A stretch of DNA of 23,623 nt from JAKFWF01 sp031365375 (GCA_031365375.1 JANLXZ010000420.1:1-23623); one strand, 5' to 3'. Shown: positions 15,617 to 23,623, numbered from the stretch's first letter. The notes: generated by a model not told the origin, from the letters alone. Translations and numbers: made by a program.

Positions 15617-18118
15617 TCATTGCGAGCGTAGTTGCTGGTCGCGCATCATGGCATCCGGTGTCAAGAGCGGTGTTGGCTGCAGAGCCGCTTGAGCCACCGA
15701 GGCTTTGGCCATCGGTTTCATTGGATGCATCGCAACGATCGGGTTCTTCTTCGAATGCGTTTCGAGGTCTTTCAGCAGGGCTGCCGCGAGCGGAACAGCG
15801 ACCTGGGCGGCGTGAATGTTGCGCGCCCACACTTCGGAGGTCGATCCCGAGCCAACCAAAACGACGTATGAGTAGGCCGCCCCGTTGACGAACTGCAGGC
15901 CGCCTGCGATCCAGGTATCGACCGTGCTGTTAATGTCGTCGGTAACGGATGTACCGGTTTTCGCAAAGTGTAGCGCCAAGTCGGTGCGGCGCACGGCACA
16001 CCAGGCCGCGAGCCCTTTTAACGTGCCGTGCGATTGGCCGCCGGATTGGTAGCAGATTGGTGCCTGCAGCAAAGATTTCAAAAGCGGCGCACTTTCGCGT
16101 TTGATCACTTTATTGGGCACGATGTCGGTCGAGCGGTCGCGCTCGGCAAGCGTCGCATGTTCGGGTGCAACGAAGTCATATGCGCGGACGAACGTCGGCA
16201 AGCGAACTGGCTTTGCGCCATGATCGATCAGGCTCGAAAGCACCACGCCGGCCATTTGATGCACGCGCTGTGGCGAACCGGTGATCAGGCCGCGTGCGGC
16301 CGCAGTCGAGGGTGGCGTTTCGGTGGCTGTGCCCTCACCCGGCGGCACGTTGAAACCAAAGGTTTCGATCAGCCGGGCAATGCGCTCCTGTCCAAGCTGT
16401 GCGGTGCGCCACTCGAGTGGACGGTTCAGCGAACACGCGAAGGCGACAATGGCTTTGCGGCCGCGCGGTTCACTTCCCGCAGGACCTTTCGCGCAGGTGT
16501 CGACGCCTTGCCGCGGGGCTTCCGTATCGGAGTAGAGCGTATCGGCCCGGTCCTTATGCTCGTTGGCAATGGCAATTGCCGAAATGATCTTGCCGGTCGA
16601 AGCGATCGAGCGGGTCTCGCGCTCGCTTTCGTATTGCCCGGTCTCTGTCGATCGCGCGCCGGGCGAGCCGAAGTAAGATGCGCTATCGCCGCTGTCGTAA
16701 TAGCGGACGATTTCGCCCTTCTCGTTCGCCGCCACGACGATCACATGCGGGCTTTTCCGATCGGCGGCGACCTTGGTTGGATCCAATGTCCAGCCCGGAT
16801 TCAATTTCGAACCCCAAAGCGTATCGAGCTTGACAAGTTCGCCCCGCACGGTTTCGCGGAACCCCAGGTTCTCGATGACGTCGATTGTCGTCGTGACGCC
16901 CCGCACATAGTTGCGCCAATCGAAGCCGAACGACTGCTTCATTTCCTCGCGGATGCCGAGGCGAGCCGCCGGGATCAGCGCGTTGGCCCGGATCGTCGGG
17001 CTAGCATGCGCGCGCTTGGCGAGCGTTGGCGCAAAGTGCTCCAACGCTTCTTGCAGCTTGGGTTTGACCTTGGGGTCGGGTGGTCCGCTTGCCATCGCAA
17101 CCAGCTCGAAGATGATTTTTTTCTGCTCGGCTTCGTCGGTGATCAATTTCTCCGCGCAGGTGCGCGCGCGCACTTCCGTGATGTAGCGCCAGCGGTCGAG
17201 GCGCACTTCGTTCAACTTTTCGTTGCCTTCGAGCAAGATCACCGGTTTGTTGACGGCGGACGCCAACACATACTGCTCGGCCGTGGTCAGATCTTTCGCC
17301 TCCTTGGCGAACAGCACGCGCGCGGTCATCTCGACGCCGTGCAGTGGTGCGCCGCCGGTGCGTTGTGCTAGCCAGATATGGTTCGCCGCCCATTGCTTGA
17401 GGGGCGTGTCGTCACCGCCGCGTGTCAACTCGTGATAGATGACGGGGGCCAGCCACCACTCCGTCACCTTGCGCTTGAGTTTGGTGAAGCCGCCCTCGCT
17501 CGAACTCGGTGGGGTTTTGTAAATAACCCGGGCAAACTGCATCGGCAGCGTCGAGCCGCCAACGCCCAGGCTCGGACGCCTTTGGGCAATCGAGCGGCGG
17601 ATCGTCGTATATGGGATCTTCAGCACGCCCAGCAGATCGATGCCGTAGGGGTTGAGCGCGGTGCCGATGTAGCGGTCTTCGTGATAGGCAAGGCAGCGCC
17701 AGTAATCGGCGGGGACGTCGCGAACCGGGATCGACTTATGGTCCGGGTTGGCGGTGTACGAGCCAATCTCAATCGCGGCATCGGTATAGTTGACGTCGCG
17801 GCGACTATCGAGGCGCGGATCGAATGTTCCGACGAACTGGCCACGCGTATCGTAGACGGCAGTTGCCAACCAGCGCTCGGCGTCATAGCGCAATTTGTCG
17901 GACATGAAATAGGCGCCGACGACGCCGCGAATAGGGGCGATCACGTAGACGAGGCTGAGTGCGAAAATGAGGTATCCGGCTGCACCCCACACGACGTAGC
18001 GCAGTGCGCCGAGGCGCGGATTGAACACAATACCGGTGACGAGCGTGCGGCTAGTCAAGACCGGAACCGCAATGATAACTTCGCTCAGGCGAAGCAGAAT
18101 TCGAAACAGAGCGAGCAT
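15617..18118 (-). CDS. Divergent class A penicillin-binding protein (GT51 transglycosylase plus transpeptidase)
   Basis: This 833-residue protein builds peptidoglycan. After a basic amphipathic start there is one membrane helix near 40-60, so the rest is periplasmic. The GT51 domain has Glu147 in AYHEDRYIG, GGSTLPMQFAR at 187-197 (usual form GGSTITQQLAK) and Glu220 in KRKVTEWWLA, so both catalytic acids are kept. The transpeptidase domain has Ser507-x-x-Lys510 in IASTGK, SLN at 563-565 and KTG at 720-722. The tail from about 790 is Met/Pro/Ala-rich. The motif spacing differs from PBP1a, 1b and 1c, and I cannot place it in one of them. No ribosome binding site is visible before ATG 18116-18118. 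It is separated from moeA by 167 bases. Confidence 0.88.
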   Translation of the reverse strand: MLALFRILLRLSEVIIAVPVLTSRTLVTGIVFNPRLGALRYVVWGAAGYLIFALSLVYVIAPIRGVVGAYFMSDKLRYDAERWLATAVYDTRGQFVGTFDPRLDSRRDVNYTDAAIEIGSYTANPDHKSIPVRDVPADYWRCLAYHEDRYIGTALNPYGIDLLGVLKIPYTTIRRSIAQRRPSLGVGGSTLPMQFARVIYKTPPSSSEGGFTKLKRKVTEWWLAPVIYHELTRGGDDTPLKQWAANHIWLAQRTGGAPLHGVEMTARVLFAKEAKDLTTAEQYVLASAVNKPVILLEGNEKLNEVRLDRWRYITEVRARTCAEKLITDEAEQKKIIFELVAMASGPPDPKVKPKLQEALEHFAPTLAKRAHASPTIRANALIPAARLGIREEMKQSFGFDWRNYVRGVTTTIDVIENLGFRETVRGELVKLDTLWGSKLNPGWTLDPTKVAADRKSPHVIVVAANEKGEIVRYYDSGDSASYFGSPGARSTETGQYESERETRSIASTGKIISAIAIANEHKDRADTLYSDTEAPRQGVDTCAKGPAGSEPRGRKAIVAFACSLNRPLEWRTAQLGQERIARLIETFGFNVPPGEGTATETPPSTAAARGLITGSPQRVHQMAGVVLSSLIDHGAKPVRLPTFVRAYDFVAPEHATLAERDRSTDIVPNKVIKRESAPLLKSLLQAPICYQSGGQSHGTLKGLAAWCAVRRTDLALHFAKTGTSVTDDINSTVDTWIAGGLQFVNGAAYSYVVLVGSGSTSEVWARNIHAAQVAVPLAAALLKDLETHSKKNPIVAMHPMKPMAKASVAQAALQPTPLLTPDAMMRDQQLRSQ

Positions 18119-18285
18119 TGGTTGGGTTGGCCGGGTGCGACAACGGTTCGCGAGCAGTAAGCGGCCTTTGTGGCGTGCGTTGGCCTGATCTGGGGCGGAA
18201 ACACGCTCGTGTGATTTTCCGAAGTCGGCACCCCACTCGCCGCATGGTCGGTCGAGCTGTGGAGACGAACTTCGCGATCGGCACG

Positions 18286-19578
18286 CTAGCCGCCAATGAT
18301 CCCAAATTCACTGAACGGGATGAAATCCACTAAGTCGCCCTCGGCGACATTGCCGGCATCCTCGGGAATGTCGATCAAGCCGTCGGCAGCGCGTAAGCCC
18401 GAGATCAAGCCTGAACCATCGCGCGCGAATTTGTCGACGGCGAGACCGTGGGGCGTGTCGACCAGAATGCCGCGCCAGAACTCGCGGCGTCCCGGCTTGC
18501 GGCCAGTGAATGCGAAAGTGGCCGGCAGTTTGTAACGCCGGGGTTCACTCCAGCGCCCGCCCCCAAGCTGTTGAAGGAGCGGAAATACGTACATCAGGAA
18601 GCACACGAAAACGGCGACGGGATTGCCCGGTAAACCGACAACGATGCAGGGCGCCGCTGCCGGGTCGGCGCGCTTGATTTGGCCAAACATCATCGGTCGG
18701 CCAGGCTTTACCGCAAGCTGCCAAAAGTGCCGGGATCCAAGCGCACCAAGGGCCGCGGCCATATGATCCTCGTCGCCGCGGCTCGCGCCGCCGGTGGTCA
18801 GGATGACGTCGACATCGTTGGCGGCGCGCGCAAGATTGTCACGAATCACCTCGGCGTCGTCGCGCCAAATGCCTAAATTCTTAGGCTCGGCGCCCGCCAG
18901 GGGCAGCAGCGCGCTGAGCAAGGGCGAGTTTGAATCGAACACCTGCCCGTGAGCAAGTTTGCCGGCGCCGGCTGTCACAATTTCATCGCCACTCGCAACG
19001 ACGCCCACTCGTAAACGGCGAAAGCATAGAACGTGGTCGAGACCCAGCGAAGCCAAAGCGGCAAGATCTTGCGGGCGACATGAGTGGCCGGCATCGAACA
19101 AAACCGTTCCGGCTGCCACATCCTCACCCGCCTTGCGGACGTTGGCACCGCTTTTCAAGCCTCCCGGAATGATGACAAGGGCCTGATCAATGCGGCAATC
19201 TTCCTGCATCACCACGGTGTCGCTGCCAAACGGCATCACGCCACCTGTAAAGATGCGGACAGCCGTTCCGGCTGCGAGGTCTGCCGACATGGGATGGCCA
19301 GCGGTGGAACGACCGGCGATCGAAAGCGTCGTCCCATTTGCGCGATCGTAGCTGGCATATTCGAAAGCATAGCCGTCGACGGCCGCGTTGGTGTGGGCCG
19401 GCACCGGAAACTCGGCAGCGATCGTTGCTGCCAGCCGACGGCCCGCTCCTGCGCCTAGTTCCACAAGTTCGGTACGTTGTGTGGGCAGAACTCGAGATTG
19501 CAAAAGCGCTAACGCCTCGGCGTGCGTGAGACGCCTGTCGTCATGCGCGAAGCAGTCGTCGAGAGCGGGGGGCGACAT
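18286..19578 (-). CDS. moeA: Molybdopterin molybdenumtransferase MoeA
   Basis: The 430 residues cover the four MoeA domains and are slightly longer than usual. Key motifs are NAAVDGYAF at 64-72 (Asp in the active site), RIFTGGVMPFGSD at 108-120, the MoCF-binding stretch TTGGASRGDED at 261-271, VKPGRPMMFG at 290-299 and GLPGNPVA at 315-322. MoeA inserts molybdenum into adenylylated molybdopterin, so the cell uses molybdoenzymes. The start with SPPALDDCFA is typical of alphaproteobacterial MoeA. Other cofactor genes often linked to it (mobA, mobB, moaC) are not in the window. The 631-base stretch upstream should hold its promoter. Confidence 0.95.
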   Translation of the reverse strand: MSPPALDDCFAHDDRRLTHAEALALLQSRVLPTQRTELVELGAGAGRRLAATIAAEFPVPAHTNAAVDGYAFEYASYDRANGTTLSIAGRSTAGHPMSADLAAGTAVRIFTGGVMPFGSDTVVMQEDCRIDQALVIIPGGLKSGANVRKAGEDVAAGTVLFDAGHSCRPQDLAALASLGLDHVLCFRRLRVGVVASGDEIVTAGAGKLAHGQVFDSNSPLLSALLPLAGAEPKNLGIWRDDAEVIRDNLARAANDVDVILTTGGASRGDEDHMAAALGALGSRHFWQLAVKPGRPMMFGQIKRADPAAAPCIVVGLPGNPVAVFVCFLMYVFPLLQQLGGGRWSEPRRYKLPATFAFTGRKPGRREFWRGILVDTPHGLAVDKFARDGSGLISGLRAADGLIDIPEDAGNVAEGDLVDFIPFSEFGIIGG

Positions 19579-19765
19579 GAACTGGATACGACCTGCGGGT
19601 GATGAGGCTCAGCGCCAACATATCATCCAGCAACGCTACTTCCAAAGAGGAGAATGTCTCTGCATGAGAAATGCGAACTATTGCCACCTCAAAGCGGCAG
19701 CCTTAACGCGCGGCGCGATCAATGGACGATCCGCAATCAAATGATAAAACAATGCCGATCGCCGA

Positions 19766-19858
19766 TCACTGGGATTGCATCAGAACGAAAAGCCCAATCC
19801 CGAGCGCTGGGCCCAGAAGCGTAGCAACAACCATCATAATAAACGGTTTCGCAACCAT
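19766..19858 (-). CDS. Predicted 30-residue single-pass membrane protein
   Basis: The reading frame runs from ATG (19856-19858) to TGA (19766-19768). It begins MVAKPF and continues with a hydrophobic run of about 20 residues (IMMVVATLLGPALGIGLFVL), ending MQSQ. A basic residue before the helix suggests the N-terminus faces the cytoplasm. GGAG lies 8 bases before the ATG, which is ideal spacing. A possible promoter (TTGTCA, 18 bases, TTTAGG on the minus strand, about 19962-19933) lies upstream. Bacteria have many such small proteins that attach to transporters or oxidases (KdpF, CydX and others), but I see no match to a named one. Against it: a short open frame can arise by chance, and no large partner gene is adjacent except moeA downstream. 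Confidence 0.55.
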   Translation of the reverse strand: MVAKPFIMMVVATLLGPALGIGLFVLMQSQ

Positions 19859-20044
19859 GACTACAACTCCGCACGCTACCTCACGATAAATAAATGAAAG
19901 GAGCCAAATATGCAGCGGCCCTCAGTCATTAGCCTAAAGTCCCTCAACCTTCGGCTTGACAATCAGCATACATGACTTGGTCAGTTTTGCCACAGAATTT
20001 TTTGCTAGCGATCGCGCTGTCCGGCAGCGTTAGTCAAACAGTGT

Positions 20045-20056
20045 TTTTCCGGAAAA
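20045..20056. repeat. Perfect 12-base palindrome TTTTCCGGAAAA
   Basis: This palindrome is perfect and is followed two bases later by a second perfect 12-base palindrome. The centres are 14 bases apart. They lie in the AT-rich stretch, away from any recognised coding region, so they are candidates for a dimeric regulator's sites. Confidence 0.6.
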
Positions 20057-20058
20057 GC

Positions 20059-20070
20059 AATTTCGAAATT
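20059..20070. repeat. Perfect 12-base palindrome AATTTCGAAATT
   Basis: This is the second of two adjacent palindromes. It shares only the general A/T-flanked CG core with the first, so they are not copies of one another. No start codon of a convincing gene is close: moeA and the 30-residue gene start more than 200 bases away on the minus strand. Confidence 0.6.
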
Positions 20071-20177
20071 ATTGATTTAATGACAAAATACCCGCTGCAA
20101 TCGGCGGCAGTAGAAAATCTAAATTTACTGCAGTGCAGCAATGGCTCATTCGAGTGTTTCAATTCTTTAGCCAACGA

Positions 20178-20195
20178 AGTGGCCTAGCGGCCACT
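20178..20195. terminator. Hairpin just downstream of the large ATPase gene
   Basis: A perfect 7-base stem AGTGGCC / GGCCACT encloses the loop TAGC, 15 bases after the ATPase stop. The position fits a terminator for that leftward gene. No T-run follows directly on either strand, so intrinsic termination is not certain. Confidence 0.45.
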
Positions 20196-20209
20196 CTTCA
20201 ACGTTGACG

Positions 20210-23200
20210 CTAACGTATATCAAACAGTCGGAGTTGCTTCTCGTCCTGGCCCTTGGTTTCGTACGCCAATTGCTCGATTCGGTCGAAAGGTACCTGTTCT
20301 GCCATGATCAGCGATCGCTGTGCTTTAATCGCGCGGACATGATTCTCCTGAACGAGGTGGAATTCGCCGACGGTCTGGTTAGGCAATACGCGCGCAGGAT
20401 CGAGGCCACTTTCACTTTGGAACGCGGCGCGCAGTTTCTTGAGTGCGGTATCTTCTCGGACCCGGCCGATGAACCAACTCGTCACCTGATCGCGGCTCTT
20501 ATAATCGAGATCGCCGGGCGATTGGGTCGCAAGCATAATACCAAGCCCGGCCGAACGGGCCCGCTTCAAGAGACTTTGCAATGGCTCGGCGGTCGCAGGC
20601 TTGGCGTTAGCTGGAATATAGAGGTCGGCTTCGTCGAACATGACAACAGCTTGCAATTCATCGTTCGGATTGCGCTGACAGAAACGTAGTGCTTCCGACA
20701 GGAACTGGGCCACCCAGAACAGGATGTTTTCGTTGTCGCCAAGAAAGCCCGTGTAGATCACCGATAGGCGGGTGCGGCCCTCACGCGAATATGGTCCGAT
20801 GCCGAGCAGGGCTTCCATGCTGAGGCTTTCACCGCCGCCCTCGAACAGTGCGGCATTGCGATGCCGTAAGCTGTCGAGCTGCGCCACCAGATCACGCCGG
20901 ATTTTGCCGGATGGATCCATGCGTTGTGTGCGATCGGTAAGTTCGGGGTCTTCATCCTCGAGTAGCACGATGAGGTCGGCCAGTGTCACTTCGCGGCTGT
21001 AACGCGAACCGAGAATGCGCAGCGCGACCGAAAGTGTGCCCGACTGTTTCTGATGCGTCGCCGAGTTCTTCAAGTGCAACATATCGCCAAGCGCCGCCGA
21101 CGATAGATTAGCGAGCAACTGCTGTTCGTGTTCGGGAAGCTCGTTGATACCGTTCGGCAGCAGCGTGATCGACATCGGACGGCCGGTTTGGCGGCCGGGT
21201 GTATAGACCGCCACGTCGATCGCATCTGCGAGTTTTTCGCGCTCGCCGCGGCGCTCCTGGAACTCGTTTTCGTTGGCGCGCCAAACATCGGGATTGGCAT
21301 AGCTGCAAAGATCACCTTTGCGATCGAGCAGGATCGCCGGCGTGCCTCGCAACAGCAGCTGTTCGATAAGACTGAGCGCGAGCGTGGTCTTACCCGAGCC
21401 GGACCCGCCGAGCACGGCTGCGTGCCGCTTCAAGATGCCCTTGTTCAACGTGACGGCCTTGCCGCCGCCGCCGATTTCTCGTCCGGCAACGATGCTGTTG
21501 GCGTTGTCACCATTCTCGTTCAAAATCACGGAGAGTGGCAGTTCGTCGTCATTTGCCGGCACCGGGTCGGTCTGTCCATCTGCGGGACCGGTCCATTCGG
21601 TCCAGGCGGCAGATCCAGTTGCTGCTTCCTCCATTATTTCCCCTTCGCCATTGAAGGCGATTTCGGATGAAGGGGCAGCAAGTTCCGGGCGTGAAGTCGG
21701 CCGTGTGAGGAGATCGAGGCGGAGCAACTGCACCAGCGGCGCCAATCCCGACAGCAGCCGGGCTTGTTCAAACCAGGTACGGAAGCCCGGGTCGAAACGA
21801 TGGTGGGCGTGGAATTCGCGCACTGTCATCATCCGCTCCCACTCGGGGATGGGTACGAGGATCGAGCGCCCGCCGCTATCGCGAAATTTGCGAAATGCTT
21901 GTGCCGTTTGGTTCTTTTTGTTCGGCGGGAAATCGCTCGCACGTAGCATGAAGCATGCGCGGCCCTGCATGGAGGCCAATACGCGATCAAGCTGCCGCTT
22001 CAACCCGCCACCTTGCGTGGGGCGATTGCACAGGAACACGCGCGCTTCGTAGTCGAGGCCGTTGCGCTGCCCGACCTTTACGTCGATCGCTGGTAAATCG
22101 TCGGCAAGTTCGAGGCGCTCGATCGAAAGCGTAACCGCACCTGCCCACTCGTCCTTGGCAAGGCCGAGCGCCGTGACAAGAACATCCATCAAGTCGTTGT
22201 CGGTCGAAGGGATCTCGGCTTCCGATGCATTGGCGAACCGATGCCACATGTCGCGGAAGTCGATCGCCATGAAGTGGTCGGCGTCGTCTGGTTCGTCGTT
22301 GTTGGAGGCGAATCCGAGCGCTGCCGCCAATGTCGATATGAAGCCGGTTTTTTCAGGTCCCGCGCGGCGCTCTTCCTGCTCGTCGCCCTGATCGGAGCGC
22401 AAGCGGTTTTGCGCATGTTCGAGCAACCGGCGCGTCGATAGACCGCCGAATTCCTCGAAGAACTGAGGGCCGAAAAACGCCGACGCATCGGGGAAGCTCA
22501 TGCCGCCGGCTCGCGTTTCCGCGTCGTGCGCGAGCCGCCTCGCAATTATCAAACGGGCTTCCTCAGGTGTGCGCGTTTCGAGCAGTGGGACGGGCCCGGA
22601 TTTCTCGATCCGGTCGATGTAGCTTTGCGCCAGGACGCCGCGCACCTGACCGTAGAAGTCTTCGAGGCATGAAATCAGTATGATCGACGTCGGCAGCCGG
22701 TTTGCAATTTGAATGAGGTCGCGCGCGGCCTTCTGGAATCGTTCCTCGGCGTCGTCGAAAAAGCGCAAATCTTCCACTTGATCGATGCAGAAAACGAGCG
22801 AAGACCGGTCGACGGTCCACATCAACTTGCCGAGGCTTTCGATGATTTCGAAGGCGCGGCCGTCACCTGTGTTGGGGTCGAGCGCTGCGACAGCTGCCAA
22901 GCTCAATTCGTTCAGCGGGCGACCGTACAGATACTGCCGCACCCGTTGATCGATGCGCGGATCATTGCGCTGCAAGTACAACAATGCGCGAACGATATTG
23001 ATATCGAGCTCTTGCTCGGCAAAGCGGGGGCTTGCGACGATATCATCGGCCAGTGAATGGATCAGCCGTGCAAGCTGTTTCTCATCGAGTGCTGACTCGC
23101 GCAATTTTTCCAGCTCGCCGGCCGGCACCACGTCGGCATCTTCGACAAGGCGGCGGGTAAGTCGTGCGAGCGCCGTCTCCCCGGCTTCATCGGGATCATA

Positions 23201-23569
23201 GGGCTTTTCCAGCGAGGCGATCAGACGGCGCAGGTAGTAATCGGCGTAGCTCGACACGTCCGGCGTCATTTGGGCATAACCGAAATAGGCGCGGCCGCGA
23301 CGATGGGCACCGGTGCGCAGGGCCCTGATCAGATGCGTTTTTCCAGCTCCGGACTGGCCGTGAAACAGCAGTATCCGCGCCTGTGATTTCGCGCCCTTCT
23401 GTGATGTCACCGCGTCGAGTAGATCGTAGAACTTCGTGCGTGCCTTTTTGTGCACCTCCTCGACATCGACCGGGTCGGCGCACCAGATATCATCCTCCCA
23501 CGTGATCGAGTGGTCGAATGCGGCCGCGAGTTGACTCGCTGCTTGGGTCTTGGAGTTATTCGACTGCAT
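20210..23569 (-). CDS. Large two-module P-loop ATPase: AAA/STAND-like N-terminus fused to HerA/FtsK-like C-terminus
   Basis: The 1119 residues contain two nucleotide-binding modules. Module 1 has Walker A GQSGAGKT (71-78) and Walker B LVFCIDQVED (258-267), followed by a helical region to about 400, like AAA+ or STAND ATPases. A linker region (about 440-680) of unknown fold follows. Module 2 has Walker A GGSGSGKTT (721-729), LLDRKGDL (747-754), Walker B AVVMFDEADLY (974-984), LATQSPGDLD (1013-1022) and an arginine-rich WFIGRVRED, as in HerA/VirB4/FtsK-type motors that move DNA or protein. No membrane segment or signal peptide is seen, so it is cytoplasmic. I do not recognise a named family. 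HerA-like ATPases often work with nucleases or other effectors in DNA repair or phage defence, but none is visible here; the upstream side lies beyond the window. Confidence 0.85.
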   Translation of the reverse strand: MQSNNSKTQAASQLAAAFDHSITWEDDIWCADPVDVEEVHKKARTKFYDLLDAVTSQKGAKSQARILLFHGQSGAGKTHLIRALRTGAHRRGRAYFGYAQMTPDVSSYADYYLRRLIASLEKPYDPDEAGETALARLTRRLVEDADVVPAGELEKLRESALDEKQLARLIHSLADDIVASPRFAEQELDINIVRALLYLQRNDPRIDQRVRQYLYGRPLNELSLAAVAALDPNTGDGRAFEIIESLGKLMWTVDRSSLVFCIDQVEDLRFFDDAEERFQKAARDLIQIANRLPTSIILISCLEDFYGQVRGVLAQSYIDRIEKSGPVPLLETRTPEEARLIIARRLAHDAETRAGGMSFPDASAFFGPQFFEEFGGLSTRRLLEHAQNRLRSDQGDEQEERRAGPEKTGFISTLAAALGFASNNDEPDDADHFMAIDFRDMWHRFANASEAEIPSTDNDLMDVLVTALGLAKDEWAGAVTLSIERLELADDLPAIDVKVGQRNGLDYEARVFLCNRPTQGGGLKRQLDRVLASMQGRACFMLRASDFPPNKKNQTAQAFRKFRDSGGRSILVPIPEWERMMTVREFHAHHRFDPGFRTWFEQARLLSGLAPLVQLLRLDLLTRPTSRPELAAPSSEIAFNGEGEIMEEAATGSAAWTEWTGPADGQTDPVPANDDELPLSVILNENGDNANSIVAGREIGGGGKAVTLNKGILKRHAAVLGGSGSGKTTLALSLIEQLLLRGTPAILLDRKGDLCSYANPDVWRANENEFQERRGEREKLADAIDVAVYTPGRQTGRPMSITLLPNGINELPEHEQQLLANLSSAALGDMLHLKNSATHQKQSGTLSVALRILGSRYSREVTLADLIVLLEDEDPELTDRTQRMDPSGKIRRDLVAQLDSLRHRNAALFEGGGESLSMEALLGIGPYSREGRTRLSVIYTGFLGDNENILFWVAQFLSEALRFCQRNPNDELQAVVMFDEADLYIPANAKPATAEPLQSLLKRARSAGLGIMLATQSPGDLDYKSRDQVTSWFIGRVREDTALKKLRAAFQSESGLDPARVLPNQTVGEFHLVQENHVRAIKAQRSLIMAEQVPFDRIEQLAYETKGQDEKQLRLFDIR

Positions 23570-23589
23570 AAAACGGGATGTTCCTAGAC

Positions 23590-23601
23590 GCTCGATCGAG
23601 C
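23590..23601. promoter_or_regulatory. Perfect palindrome GCTCGATCGAGC upstream of the large ATPase
   Basis: This 12-base perfect palindrome lies 21-32 bases before the ATPase start, and two more flanking pairs match after one mismatch. Its place between promoter and start fits an operator or a 5' leader hairpin. A purine-rich TAGGAA lies between it and the ATG. Confidence 0.4.
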
Positions 23602-23623
23602 ATCTTTTCTCGATTTAATCTTC

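Larger units (their letters stand above)
19579..20209. other. Gene-poor, relatively AT-rich stretch between the large ATPase and moeA
   Basis: This is the longest stretch without a recognised gene. It holds a likely 30-residue membrane protein (19766-19858, minus), presumably the moeA promoter on its left, and from about 19890 a lower-GC segment with several dyads: GCGATCGC near 20010, TTTTCCGGAAAA, AATTTCGAAATT, CTGCAGTGCAG near 20130 and a hairpin at 20178-20195. The composition clearly differs from the genes on both sides. It could be a regulatory region, an unannotated small RNA or the scar of a past insertion. Confidence 0.5.

Noticed and set aside
16028..17371. Open frame of 447 codons on the plus strand
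   Set aside because: It lies entirely antisense to the penicillin-binding protein, which has every catalytic motif. The plus-strand product is low-complexity and rich in Arg, Ala and Gly, as expected of a mirror frame in GC-rich DNA.
18051..18311. Minus-strand frame across the gap between moeA and the penicillin-binding protein
   Set aside because: It overlaps both neighbours in another frame and its product is Arg/Ser/Pro-rich with no motif.
19577..19744. Plus-strand frame of 55 codons starting opposite the moeA start
   Set aside because: The product is Cys/Arg-rich without a pattern, and the frame covers the region where the moeA promoter should be.
19972..20187. Plus-strand frame of 71 codons in the AT-rich stretch
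   Set aside because: There is no ribosome binding site, the composition is unlike the other genes, no domain is recognisable, and its stop falls inside a hairpin. A hydrophobic N-terminus is the only point in its favour.
1..23623. RNA genes, CRISPR arrays, insertion sequences, phage genes
   Set aside because: I saw no tRNA-like cloverleaf, rRNA segment, spaced direct repeats, transposase or terminal inverted repeats on either strand. Small structured RNAs cannot be excluded by eye.

Overview
The window looks like chromosomal DNA from a GC-rich alphaproteobacterium, most likely a member of the Hyphomicrobiales. I infer this from the high-GC third codon positions, a NDUFS6-like CHCC zinc-finger protein paired with an FAD monooxygenase, an amidase very close to the Bradyrhizobium malonamidase type, and a MatB-type malonyl-CoA synthetase. 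I see no rRNA, tRNA, CRISPR array, insertion sequence or phage gene.

Layout. Positions 2-187 hold the tail of a rightward gene cut by the window edge. Positions 202-8504 are catabolic. An enoyl-CoA hydratase points left, and a rightward set follows: acyl-CoA ligase, OtnK-type acid-sugar kinase, OtnC-type decarboxylase/aldolase and a short-chain dehydrogenase. A leftward amidase and a rightward MatB then diverge from one promoter region. Kinase, decarboxylase and dehydrogenase form a small acid-sugar pathway. Amidase plus MatB could turn malonamate into malonyl-CoA.

Positions 8633-13405 are the most interesting part. Five tightly spaced rightward genes encode a small coiled-coil protein, an inner-membrane protein with a periplasmic OmpA-like peptidoglycan-binding end, a Rab/Ras-like small GTPase, a soluble histidine kinase whose start lies inside the GTPase gene, and a stand-alone receiver protein. 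They read as one signalling unit that could link the cell wall or envelope to a GTP switch and a phosphorelay. The membrane protein carries a cytoplasmic segment that resembles a longin/Roadblock fold, the fold class that regulates small GTPases. A HAD-type hydrolase follows at 13450-14157.

Positions 14164-19578 are leftward: MoeA (molybdenum cofactor), a divergent class A penicillin-binding protein, the CHCC zinc-finger protein and an FAD monooxygenase, the last two overlapping by 4 bases. Positions 19579-20209 are a 631-base, relatively AT-rich stretch with several perfect palindromes and a likely 30-residue membrane protein. Positions 20210-23569 encode a 1119-residue protein with two P-loop ATPase modules, an AAA/STAND-like one followed by a HerA/FtsK-like one. 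Its partners, if any, lie beyond the right edge.
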